A stretch of DNA of 13,013 bases from Thermoplasmata archaeon (GTDB lineage: Archaea; Thermoplasmatota; Thermoplasmata; GCA-020350865), in contig CP070672.1 in assembly GCA_020351895.1 (NCBI GenBank), forward strand, positions 3,088,823 to 3,101,835. The letters run 5' to 3'. Shown here one piece after another: positions 1-6,869 of the stretch. Position 1 is the first letter of the stretch. Each line of letters begins with the position of its first letter. The notes under the pieces are model-generated. The model saw only the letters and a program-made list of their open reading frames with translations, was not told the origin of the DNA and made no database searches. The position numbers were made by a program, and so were the translations under genes.

Positions 1-2
1 AT

Positions 3-620
3 GGAATGCTGCTCATTCAATCCAGTGTCAGCAATTCAGGATCCTATGTCTGGGATATCTCGAGTCTGGATGAAGGTAATTATTATGTCTATGTAACTGC
101 AAGTGATGGCGATCTAGAAACAGGTTCCTACAGCGGAAGGCTGACCATCGATCATCCTGATGAGACCCCTATAGATACAGATAACGATGGCAAACCAGAT
201 TCCGTTGATACGGATGACGATAATGACGGTATTCCGGATGATGAAGAAGATCTGGACGGTGATGGGAAACTGGATCCCGGTGAGACAGATCCTCTGAATC
301 CTGACACAGACGGTGATGGCTACGATGATGATATCGACGAGTTCCCCCGCGATAAAACTAAATGGACATCGGATGTTTCTGATCCTGGTACAGAAAAAGA
401 GGAAGATTCCCTCCCCTTGATCTTACTTGGTATCATTATCGCCATAATAGTTGTCCTGGTTGCGGTGGTAGCATTGGTTTTGAGTTCAGGCAAAAAGACC
501 ACTCCACTTCCTGCCGCCTTAACAAACTGTCCAAATTGCGGCCAGCAATTCCAACCCGATCCGACAATGGCGCCTTATGTCCAATGTCCACACTGCGGAA
601 CCTCGGGCATGTTAAGATAG
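3..620 (+). CDS. C-terminal part of a surface protein: TSP3-type acidic repeats, one TM helix, cytosolic zinc ribbon (5' partial)
   Basis: The frame is open to the left edge, so only the C-terminal part is present; residues are numbered here from the first ATG at 6. Residues 1-50 resemble the end of an Ig/PKD-like beta-sandwich (WDISSLDEGNYYVYVTASDG). Residues 56-112 are thrombospondin type 3-like calcium-binding repeats (DTDNDGKPD, DTDDDNDGIPD, DLDGDGKLD, DTDGDGYDD). A hydrophobic helix spans about 136-159 and is followed by KK, which places the tail inside the cell. The tail has CPNCG (Cys175/178) and CPHCG (Cys194/197), a four-cysteine zinc ribbon. The inferred topology is acidic calcium-binding stalk outside and zinc ribbon inside. 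Secreted proteins ending in TM plus zinc ribbon are, to my knowledge, common in Thermoplasmata. The N-terminal ligand or adhesion domain is missing, so the role is unknown. Confidence 0.85.
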   Translation, partial: GMLLIQSSVSNSGSYVWDISSLDEGNYYVYVTASDGDLETGSYSGRLTIDHPDETPIDTDNDGKPDSVDTDDDNDGIPDDEEDLDGDGKLDPGETDPLNPDTDGDGYDDDIDEFPRDKTKWTSDVSDPGTEKEEDSLPLILLGIIIAIIVVLVAVVALVLSSGKKTTPLPAALTNCPNCGQQFQPDPTMAPYVQCPHCGTSGMLR

Positions 621-697
621 ATCTGATTACGGTCTCTTGGATCATGACTTTGTTCTATCTTCTAATTCTCAATCTAATGAGCTTTCGGTATCACATG

Positions 698-703
698 TTT
701 TTT
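698..703 (+). terminator. T-tract, possible archaeal terminator
   Basis: Six consecutive T lie about 80 bases after the stop of the zinc-ribbon gene and before the next promoter-like element. Archaeal RNA polymerase can terminate on T-runs without a hairpin. No stable stem precedes it, so the call is weak. Confidence 0.25.
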
Positions 704-756
704 AGCACGACAATTAATAAAGGATTTCAAGGAAATCAGATACCTATTGGGATAAG

Positions 757-765
757 TTTATAAAA
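757..765 (+). promoter_or_regulatory. TATA box of the six-gene operon
   Basis: The sequence tttataaaa matches the archaeal TATA consensus and is preceded by a purine-rich stretch (gataag) where a BRE would sit. A start about 25 bases downstream would fall near 785-790, giving a leader of roughly 25-30 bases before the ATG at 815. It is the best promoter-like element between 621 and 814 and is well placed to drive the genes up to 8251. Confidence 0.5.
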
Positions 766-814
766 CAAATCAATAATATCATCTGAAATAATCCCTTGGG
801 ATGAGGCAAAGAAG

Positions 815-2482
815 ATGAGAAAATTATCTGTTGTATTTATCATTCTCTCGATTTTCTTCGGAATTTTTACTTGTGTTCAAAACGAAGAGGCTAATGCATA
901 TAAGTTCAGGGGTAATTTGCACCACATTGGGGTTTACGAATCCACTGTACCTGATAATAATTCTCTTCTGTGGAGCTTTGATACCGGCTCTCCCATGGAA
1001 TCGTCCCCTGTTATCGTGGATGATAGGGTGTATTTTGGCAGTGACAATGATTTGGTGTATTGCCTTGATTCGTATACTGGAAAAGAAATCTGGAATTTTA
1101 CAACAAAAAATTCTGTGAAATCCACACCAGCGGTTGTGGATGGGGTTGTTTATGTTGGCTCCACCGATGGTAACCTGTATGCGCTTGATGCCGAAACAGG
1201 GGATAAATTATGGAATTATTCCATCCCTTTCGCTCAGATAAAATCATCTCCTGCAGTATCCCATGATAAAGTATTCTTCGGTGCTTCGGATGGAAATATT
1301 TACGCCCTGAATCAATCAACCCATGAATTGGAATGGTCATTTCCAACTGGGATGGAAATTCAGTCGAGTCCTGCCGTTGATTGGCCATATATATATATCG
1401 GCTCGATTAACGGGAATGTTTACTGCATCTGGGCCAACAATGGAACCGAGAAATGGACTTACGAATCTGGAGGCTCCTATGAAATTTACTCGTCACCTGC
1501 CATTTCCAAAGGAGCCTTATTCATAGCGGCTGGATGGACAGGTGAAAACGGCGCTGTCTTCTGTCTTGATGCCCAAACAGGTCAAGAAATATGGATATTC
1601 CACCCCCCTGGTTGGGGACGGTACTCGGAAGTGTACTCATCCCCTGCAGTGCACAATGAAACAGTGTTTATTCATGCTTGGTATATTCTCCAGTGGGGCA
1701 TGCGTAAAGGGACATTGTATGCACTTCCAGAGCAGGATCCAAACGGCGACGGCAATATCTCACTAGACGAGGTAAAATGGAGTTTTACAACATGGGATTA
1801 TGATGGAGGATCATCACCAGCCGTAGCTGATGGAAAGGTGCTTGTAGGTTGCACCGAACGTAAATTGCACTGTGTGAATGAAACAACAGGTGAAGAGATC
1901 TGGAACTTCACAACCGGTGCAAAGATACATTCTTCACCTTCTGTTGCCAACGGTATCGTATACGTCACTTCCTTGGATGGCTCTATATACGCCATAGGAG
2001 GAGGTGGACCAGCAATCCTTGATATCGAAATCCTCCCTGAATTTTCATCAATAAAGGCGAACAGGGTTATGGGTATCTCCTTCTCGGTGACATATAGGGG
2101 TAAACCCATTGAGGGGGCTTTTATCAATTTTGCGGTAAGTGATGGCAACCTTTCCCAGCAAGGAGCAAGCACATTTCCAGATGGATCTCAGAGAGTAAAA
2201 TACACATCCCCCAAAACCGATGAAAATATCACAATAACTGTGCATGCCACCGTCACGAAGTTCGGATATCCGGAGGGGGAATCCTCGGTCCAATTCATTG
2301 TAGAGCCTGCGTCCTCTTACGGCAAGGTAAGCACTGGCAGCACCATCTCTCTATCGAGATATTGGTTTTATATAGTCCTGATTGTGGCACTCATTGCAAT
2401 AAACGTGATCATAGTTATCGTGAACGCCAAAAGAAAAGGCAGAATAATAGATGATAAAGAGACATTGAGTGAAGAAGCATAG
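815..2482 (+). CDS. Exported PQQ/BamB-like beta-propeller protein with EF-hand insertion, Ig-like domain and C-terminal anchor
   Basis: The 555-residue protein has a signal peptide (residues 1-28, probable cleavage after ANA). Residues 50-396 form a PQQ-type propeller with eight SSPAV-like strand motifs (63, 103, 144, 184, 226, 275, 333, 373) and tryptophan-docking ends of the TGxxxW type (TGKEIW, TGDKLW, TGQEIW, TGEEIW). Residues 400-497 look like an Ig/invasin-type sandwich, and a membrane helix spans 517-538 with a basic then acidic tail. Blade 6 carries an EF-hand-like loop, DPNGDGNISLDE (308-319). About ten N-x-S/T sequons fit an extracytoplasmic location. I see no residues showing that PQQ itself is bound; such folds more often act as scaffolds, as BamB does. 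The start is supported by gagg at 803-806 and by the signal peptide. It is the first gene of the operon, with 8 bases to the next gene. Cys20 does not sit in a convincing lipobox. Confidence 0.9.
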   Translation: MRKLSVVFIILSIFFGIFTCVQNEEANAYKFRGNLHHIGVYESTVPDNNSLLWSFDTGSPMESSPVIVDDRVYFGSDNDLVYCLDSYTGKEIWNFTTKNSVKSTPAVVDGVVYVGSTDGNLYALDAETGDKLWNYSIPFAQIKSSPAVSHDKVFFGASDGNIYALNQSTHELEWSFPTGMEIQSSPAVDWPYIYIGSINGNVYCIWANNGTEKWTYESGGSYEIYSSPAISKGALFIAAGWTGENGAVFCLDAQTGQEIWIFHPPGWGRYSEVYSSPAVHNETVFIHAWYILQWGMRKGTLYALPEQDPNGDGNISLDEVKWSFTTWDYDGGSSPAVADGKVLVGCTERKLHCVNETTGEEIWNFTTGAKIHSSPSVANGIVYVTSLDGSIYAIGGGGPAILDIEILPEFSSIKANRVMGISFSVTYRGKPIEGAFINFAVSDGNLSQQGASTFPDGSQRVKYTSPKTDENITITVHATVTKFGYPEGESSVQFIVEPASSYGKVSTGSTISLSRYWFYIVLIVALIAINVIIVIVNAKRKGRIIDDKETLSEEA

Positions 2483-2490
2483 GGATCAAT

Positions 2491-3708
2491 ATGGGTACAT
2501 TTACAAATAAAGCATCCGCATTTCTGACCTTTCTGATGATATCCTGTGCAATACCGTTTTCTGTGGAGGGTGATGAAGCAATAGACATAACCTCCTTAAA
2601 CCTTCTTTGGGAGAATAAAGAAGGACATAACGCAACGTTGTGGTCCGTAAGATGGTCCCCTGATGACAGCATGATATCTGGAACTTATTTTGATAACACC
2701 ACCACCATATTCAATGCCATTAATGGTAGCATAATTGTGAAGTTGGGCTCACATCCCCAAGGACGGGGAACACGATGTGATGGAATCCAAGATTGCTCAG
2801 GCGCCAATCATTTACCAACAAGAACCAGCGCATGGTCTCCCGATGGAAGGTATTTGGCAACAGGTGGAGATAATAGATTAATAATCGTATACGATACAAC
2901 CGATTGGTCAATTGCAAAGATTTTCGAAGGGCATGAAGGGAGCGTGCTCACCCTAGAATGGTCACGTGGAGGATCCATGATAGCTTCAGGTTCAGGCACC
3001 GACAAGGTGGCCATGCACAACTTACCTGAGAACTTGATTAAAATCTGGGATTTCTCTTCCGGGGAAGTACTGGCAAATCTAAAAGGACATCAGGACGGTG
3101 TTATGAACATCAGATGGTCTCCCAACGGTTCACAGATTGCTTCCGCATCCGATGACAAGACCATAATGCTCTGGGAAACCACAAACTGGACAAGAACGAG
3201 GACTTTAATTGGACATACTCTCGGAGTATTGGATGTGGATTGGTCCCCCAATGGAACCTTACTTGTTTCCGGCAGTAGAGATTATAAGATCAGGACTTGG
3301 GATGCCGTAAACGGTGAGGCCCTTCAAAGGTGGACTGAACCCAACTGTATTCGTTCTGTTCATTGGCATCCTTCTGGAGAGCTTGTGGCAAATTCAGGTG
3401 TTGATGAGGTGATGTTAAAGATTCGTAATGCAACAACTGGTACGATAATGAAAACTTATACCGAGTCCGCAGATACAAAGAGTGTAGTCATGTCCTCGAG
3501 GTGGTCTTCGGATGGAAGAAAGCTGGCAGCCGGTGCGGGAAAGGAGCATACACTAAGGGTTTATTCTTTTGGTGTATCCGCTCCTGAAGAGGAAGAGGTT
3601 ATTCCTTCATGGTTGCCCGGAACGATATTATTTGTGGTAATAGCTGCCATTGGTGTATCCTTATTACTGATACCCATCAGACCCAAGTTGAGAGAGAGCG
3701 GGAGGTGA
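2491..3708 (+). CDS. Exported WD40-repeat beta-propeller protein with C-terminal anchor
   Basis: The 405-residue protein has an N-terminal hydrophobic signal (about 8-26) and seven WD40-type blades at about 36-75, 106-137, 143-187, 196-229, 238-271, 280-312 and 325-359. Classic GH...WD spacing is clear in blades 3-5 (GHEG to KIWDF, GHQDG to IMLWET, GHTLG to IRTWDA), with repeated RWSPDG/WSPNG turns. A loop before blade 2 contains Cys96 and Cys102, which could form a disulfide outside the cell. A membrane helix spans about 374-395 and is followed by a short basic tail (RPKLRESGR). Seven N-glycosylation sequons (Asn47, 69, 78, 212, 232, 254, 313) support export, whereas most studied WD40 proteins are intracellular. 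The start follows the previous stop by 8 bases with only a weak SD (aggga), suggesting translational coupling. WD40 propellers are protein-interaction platforms; no enzymatic residues are visible. Confidence 0.88.
   Translation: MGTFTNKASAFLTFLMISCAIPFSVEGDEAIDITSLNLLWENKEGHNATLWSVRWSPDDSMISGTYFDNTTTIFNAINGSIIVKLGSHPQGRGTRCDGIQDCSGANHLPTRTSAWSPDGRYLATGGDNRLIIVYDTTDWSIAKIFEGHEGSVLTLEWSRGGSMIASGSGTDKVAMHNLPENLIKIWDFSSGEVLANLKGHQDGVMNIRWSPNGSQIASASDDKTIMLWETTNWTRTRTLIGHTLGVLDVDWSPNGTLLVSGSRDYKIRTWDAVNGEALQRWTEPNCIRSVHWHPSGELVANSGVDEVMLKIRNATTGTIMKTYTESADTKSVVMSSRWSSDGRKLAAGAGKEHTLRVYSFGVSAPEEEEVIPSWLPGTILFVVIAAIGVSLLLIPIRPKLRESGR
3701..3708 (+). promoter_or_regulatory. Shine-Dalgarno that contains the upstream stop codon
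   Basis: GGAGGTGA is a near-perfect SD lying five bases before TTG at 3714. Its last three bases are the TGA stop of the WD40 gene. It decides the start of the next gene: TTG 3714 is well spaced, while in-frame GTG 3705 lies inside the SD itself. Confidence 0.7.
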
Positions 3709-3713
3709 AAAAG

Positions 3714-5132
3714 TTGCCTAATAGTTTTATTAAGATATCTTCTCTGACCCTTTCTTTTCTTTTAATCACCTCCTTATATTTAATATCCTCTCCTGCCAGA
3801 GCTGATATCGATTCAGACTACCTGGGCAGCAGCCCCGGGAGATTCAACTCAATAAAAGCCTTGGATATTGATGGGGATGATAATATAGAGGTGGTCATGG
3901 GAAATTACGATGGCTACCTAAACATAATCGAAAGCAGGGACGGAAGTTATTTTGAAGAATGGCGCTCTAAAAACCTGGGCCATAGGTTATGGGGACTCGA
4001 GATTGCGGATTGCGATTCCGATGGCACATTGGAAATAATCACAGGCAATGGTGAGGGGATAGTGTACATCTTTGATGCGATATCTCATAAGCAGGAGTGG
4101 AAAAGTGAGGGGGAGGATTTGAGGATAGACGATTCTATTATCGGAAAAATTGAGGATCTGGGGGACACTCTAGGCCGAGATGCCCATGGTATTGCTGTTG
4201 GGAATGTAGATGATGATGAAAATCTGGAAATTGTCATTGGCACCGGCTATAAAACCGATACTCCATGGGGGAGAATCTATATTGTGGATGGAAAGACCCA
4301 CAAAATAGAAGGCTTAATAGGGCCAATATCCTCAAGGCATCGAGGAGTGGTAATCGATGATATAGATTTGGACGGGGAAAATGAAATCATCTTCGGAAGC
4401 GGGGTTTCTTTGGGTGAGACCGCAGGAGAGGGTTACATCTACATCTACGGTCATGAGGAAGGGGATTATATCAGGGAATGGAAAAGTGAGGATTTGGACG
4501 GTGATGTTATAGGTCTAAAAACTTATGATCTGGATGGGGATGGGAACCTTGAGATAATTGCTGGTAATGGATACAGGTACAATCAAGGCTACTGCTTTAT
4601 TTTCAAATTTGTTGGAGAGGGAAGTTCTCAAGGAACCGGTAATCCGCCCATCTACCAGCAGGTTTGGGAAAGCGAGGACATCGGTCCCAAGGCTTATGGA
4701 TTGGATGTGGGGGATATTGATGGAGATGGGATAGTGGAAATTGTGATCGGAAATCAACCGGGATACATTTGGATCTTTGACTCATCCACACACGAAATTG
4801 AGTGGAAAAGCCAGCTCTTGGGAACAGATATCTTGGGCATCGAAATAGCAGATGTGGATTATGATGGGGAGCAGGAGATCATAGCGTGTCAGGGTGGCTA
4901 CGTAGGCAAGTCCGACTGGACCTCAGCCTATACCACCCCGCATATATATATTATAAATGGAAAGACTCATGAGATTGAGTTTAAATTGGGGGAGCCAGAT
5001 TACATGGGAATCGTGCTGCAAGCGGTAGTAATTCTGCTTGTTGTCGTAACCCTGATCAATATCAACCTTGCTCTTAGAGCCAAAAAACCAAGGCGAAAAA
5101 TGAAGATGGGTTCCCGTAGGGGAATAACATGA
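3714..5132 (+). CDS. Exported FG-GAP/VCBS (integrin-alpha-like) beta-propeller protein with C-terminal anchor
   Basis: Read from TTG at 3714 the product is 472 residues; an ATG at 3609 in the same frame would overlap the WD40 gene by 100 bases and put the signal peptide inside the protein. GTG 3705 is an alternative that adds three residues. A signal peptide covers 1-30 (cleavage after ARA). Seven FG-GAP-like repeats each carry a calcium-loop motif followed by an E-I-V/I strand: DIDGDDNIEV (51), DCDSDGTLEI (99), NVDDDENLEI (164), DIDLDGENEI (216), DLDGDGNLEI (272), DIDGDGIVEI (334) and DVDYDGEQEI (380). Several repeats share an extra xEWKSxxLG strand. A membrane helix covers about 431-452, followed by a strongly basic tail (RAKKPRRKMKMGSRRG). 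The fold is that of integrin alpha heads, calcium-stabilised and used for binding; no ligand is evident. It ends 10 bases before the next gene. Confidence 0.87.
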   Translation: MPNSFIKISSLTLSFLLITSLYLISSPARADIDSDYLGSSPGRFNSIKALDIDGDDNIEVVMGNYDGYLNIIESRDGSYFEEWRSKNLGHRLWGLEIADCDSDGTLEIITGNGEGIVYIFDAISHKQEWKSEGEDLRIDDSIIGKIEDLGDTLGRDAHGIAVGNVDDDENLEIVIGTGYKTDTPWGRIYIVDGKTHKIEGLIGPISSRHRGVVIDDIDLDGENEIIFGSGVSLGETAGEGYIYIYGHEEGDYIREWKSEDLDGDVIGLKTYDLDGDGNLEIIAGNGYRYNQGYCFIFKFVGEGSSQGTGNPPIYQQVWESEDIGPKAYGLDVGDIDGDGIVEIVIGNQPGYIWIFDSSTHEIEWKSQLLGTDILGIEIADVDYDGEQEIIACQGGYVGKSDWTSAYTTPHIYIINGKTHEIEFKLGEPDYMGIVLQAVVILLVVVTLININLALRAKKPRRKMKMGSRRGIT

Positions 5133-5142
5133 GGGAAGAAAA

Positions 5143-5916
5143 ATGCTTCTTGAATTGATAGTTGCAGCCACAATCGGAATTTCCTTTGGCAATGTATGGA
5201 CCTGTATATTCATGGGTTTCGGCACGTCAACTAAAAACAGAAGTGTCGGCAAATGGTTCATAGCAGGTAGGTTCTTGGGATTGATGATACTGGGCTCTGT
5301 GATCTCCTTGTTGAGGTTCGCAGCCCAGGATGCCATACCCATCGTACTTTTAGTATTTGGAATTTCCACCATCACATTCGGATTGTTCATGCTAATTGGG
5401 CACCTCATTAAAACCCGATTTTCCAAGGAGGATTCCCATCCTTCTACAAATAGAAGTATCAGCGACAATTTCATATCTTCGCTTCTTTCGTATTTCATGG
5501 TGGTTCCGGGAAATCAAAAATGCAAGGGAAAGAAACACGAAATTCACGGGCGGGGTTTTAAAGGACGTCATCACGATCACAAAAGGAAAGAAGAATGTAA
5601 AAAACATGGGAACTTCGACAAAAGATACGGTTTTACGCTGGGAGTTTTAAGGGGTGCAACCCCATGCCTGAAGATTGTGGTTTTAACACCTCTTTTAGTT
5701 GCTTTCGGATTCCCACAATCATTGCTTCTCATAATAGTTTATGCTTCTGTCTCAACCATCTATCCGATAATCGGATATCTGTCCGCAGACATTCTTTCGA
5801 AATTCGAAAGGTATCAATGGGCATTCAAGATTCTCGGTGCCCTGATTCTCATAACAATAGGGATATACACGATCATCAAGGTATTGATGTGGGACACAGC
5901 CCATATCGGAATGTGA
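5143..5916 (+). CDS. Six-helix CcdA/DsbD-like (LysE-superfamily) membrane protein with a His/Cys-rich loop
   Basis: The 257-residue integral membrane protein has helices at about 3-25, 39-59, 64-90, 163-188, 190-214 and 225-249. The two halves look like a pseudo-repeat, each with a glycine-rich first helix carrying one cysteine: NVWTC (Cys21) and GATPC (Cys175). Paired membrane cysteines of this type are used by CcdA/DsbD proteins to pass thiol electrons across the membrane; UreH/TauE-like transporters share the fold, so transport is an alternative. The linker between helices 3 and 4 (126-161) is very basic and contains six histidines and two cysteines (Cys127, Cys152, HHDH at 143-146), suggesting cytosolic metal binding. 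The positive-inside rule places it in the cytosol. gaggga (5131-5136) is the SD. Its place directly before a membrane polyferredoxin supports an electron-transfer role, but this is not proven. Confidence 0.72.
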   Translation: MLLELIVAATIGISFGNVWTCIFMGFGTSTKNRSVGKWFIAGRFLGLMILGSVISLLRFAAQDAIPIVLLVFGISTITFGLFMLIGHLIKTRFSKEDSHPSTNRSISDNFISSLLSYFMVVPGNQKCKGKKHEIHGRGFKGRHHDHKRKEECKKHGNFDKRYGFTLGVLRGATPCLKIVVLTPLLVAFGFPQSLLLIIVYASVSTIYPIIGYLSADILSKFERYQWAFKILGALILITIGIYTIIKVLMWDTAHIGM

Positions 5917-5921
5917 AGAAA

Positions 5922-6869
5922 ATGAGAAAACCCAATATAAACGAGTGGCGACTTATTAGTCAAGTCGCTTGGCTTGTGGTGATAAGCAGTGTGCTTATTG
6001 GAGTGCCCTATTTCAGCACCCTTTCCTTGACAAAAAACATCTTCTGGCCGAATCTATCAACACGGTTTTTGGTCAACAATCCAACCACCAGTTTCATGTA
6101 CCAGATCCAATCGCGCTTAGCCAGCGGCTATGAGACCTTTTATGTGAATTTAATTATCCCGTTCTTTGTCTTTTTATTGCTGGTAATGATTCTTGGTCGG
6201 GTCTGGTGCGGTTGGTTGTGTCCAATAGGCTTTTTGCAGAACTTTCTTTTACGAATCAGAAAAAGATTGAACATATGCTATTGGGAGGTTCCACCAAAAG
6301 CCACCCTCATGCTCAATCAGATGGGATACGTCATTCTCTTTCTGATAATCCTAATTTCATTGTCTGTTGGCGTCACGTTTTTGGGAATCAACAATTTCTT
6401 CACCAGATCCGAGCTCCCCTTCGAATCAGTGGCACCACCCCGTCCAATCACAATATTTTTACAGCAGTTGTTGGGCCTTGAATCCTGGGATGCTACGATT
6501 CCTTTGGTGGGAATAATCGTTGCCTTGGTTGTTATAGTTTTATCCTTTAAAGTCAGGCATTTTTGGTGCAGAATATGCCCTGCAGGGGCGCTTATGTCCC
6601 TCTTCAATCGCAGGGCCTTAATCAACATCAAGAAGGATGGAACAAAATGCACAAAATGTAGGGTATGCATCCGCTCCTGTCCCATGGACATCGAAGAGAT
6701 TTATGAGGAGAAGGATCAGGATAATGTGACAAACGGAGCCTGTATACATTGTTATAGATGTATTGAGTTATGTCCAGAGGATGGGTGCCTCAGTGTTACA
6801 TTCCTAAATAAAACCATTGTAAAATCAAAATATCCTTATTCACCTTCAAAAAAGGAAGTGGTAGGATGA
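5922..6869 (+). CDS. NapH-type membrane polyferredoxin (4Fe-4S binding)
   Basis: From ATG 5922 the product has 315 residues. The in-frame ATG at 5664 would give a long overlap with the preceding gene and a non-membrane leader, so it is rejected; GTG 5913 remains possible. Four helices lie at about 12-32, 73-93, 134-155 and 190-210. The NapH/CcoG/NosR-family motifs are present: GRVWCGWLCPIG (Cys96, Cys100) after helix 2 and FWCRICPAGA (Cys216, Cys219) after helix 4. Two complete ferredoxin motifs follow, CTKCRVCIRSCP (Cys243/246/249/253) and CIHCYRCIELCP (Cys274/277/280/284), enough for two [4Fe-4S] clusters on the cytosolic side. Such proteins relay electrons between quinone or membrane donors and a partner oxidoreductase. 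No nitrate or nitrous-oxide reductase gene is nearby. The gene ends in an ATGA overlap with the next gene, which makes that protein the likely electron acceptor. Confidence 0.88.
   Translation: MRKPNINEWRLISQVAWLVVISSVLIGVPYFSTLSLTKNIFWPNLSTRFLVNNPTTSFMYQIQSRLASGYETFYVNLIIPFFVFLLLVMILGRVWCGWLCPIGFLQNFLLRIRKRLNICYWEVPPKATLMLNQMGYVILFLIILISLSVGVTFLGINNFFTRSELPFESVAPPRPITIFLQQLLGLESWDATIPLVGIIVALVVIVLSFKVRHFWCRICPAGALMSLFNRRALINIKKDGTKCTKCRVCIRSCPMDIEEIYEEKDQDNVTNGACIHCYRCIELCPEDGCLSVTFLNKTIVKSKYPYSPSKKEVVG

Noticed and set aside
858..877. Lipobox at Cys20 of the PQQ-like protein
   Set aside because: IFTC does not match the usual L-[AS]-[GA]-C, and a clear AxA cleavage site (ANA) follows.
3609..3713. 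N-terminal extension of the FG-GAP protein starting at ATG 3609
   Set aside because: It lies inside the WD40 gene and would bury the signal peptide; TTG 3714 has a strong SD at correct spacing.
4923..5498. 191-codon minus-strand open frame
   Set aside because: It is antisense to two well-supported genes, crosses their boundary and shows no recognisable domain. The other minus-strand frames were rejected on the same grounds.
5664..5921. N-terminal extension of the polyferredoxin starting at ATG 5664
   Set aside because: It overlaps the CcdA-like gene by about 250 bases, its peptide has no membrane or FeS features, and a normal NapH-type N-terminus starts at 5922.
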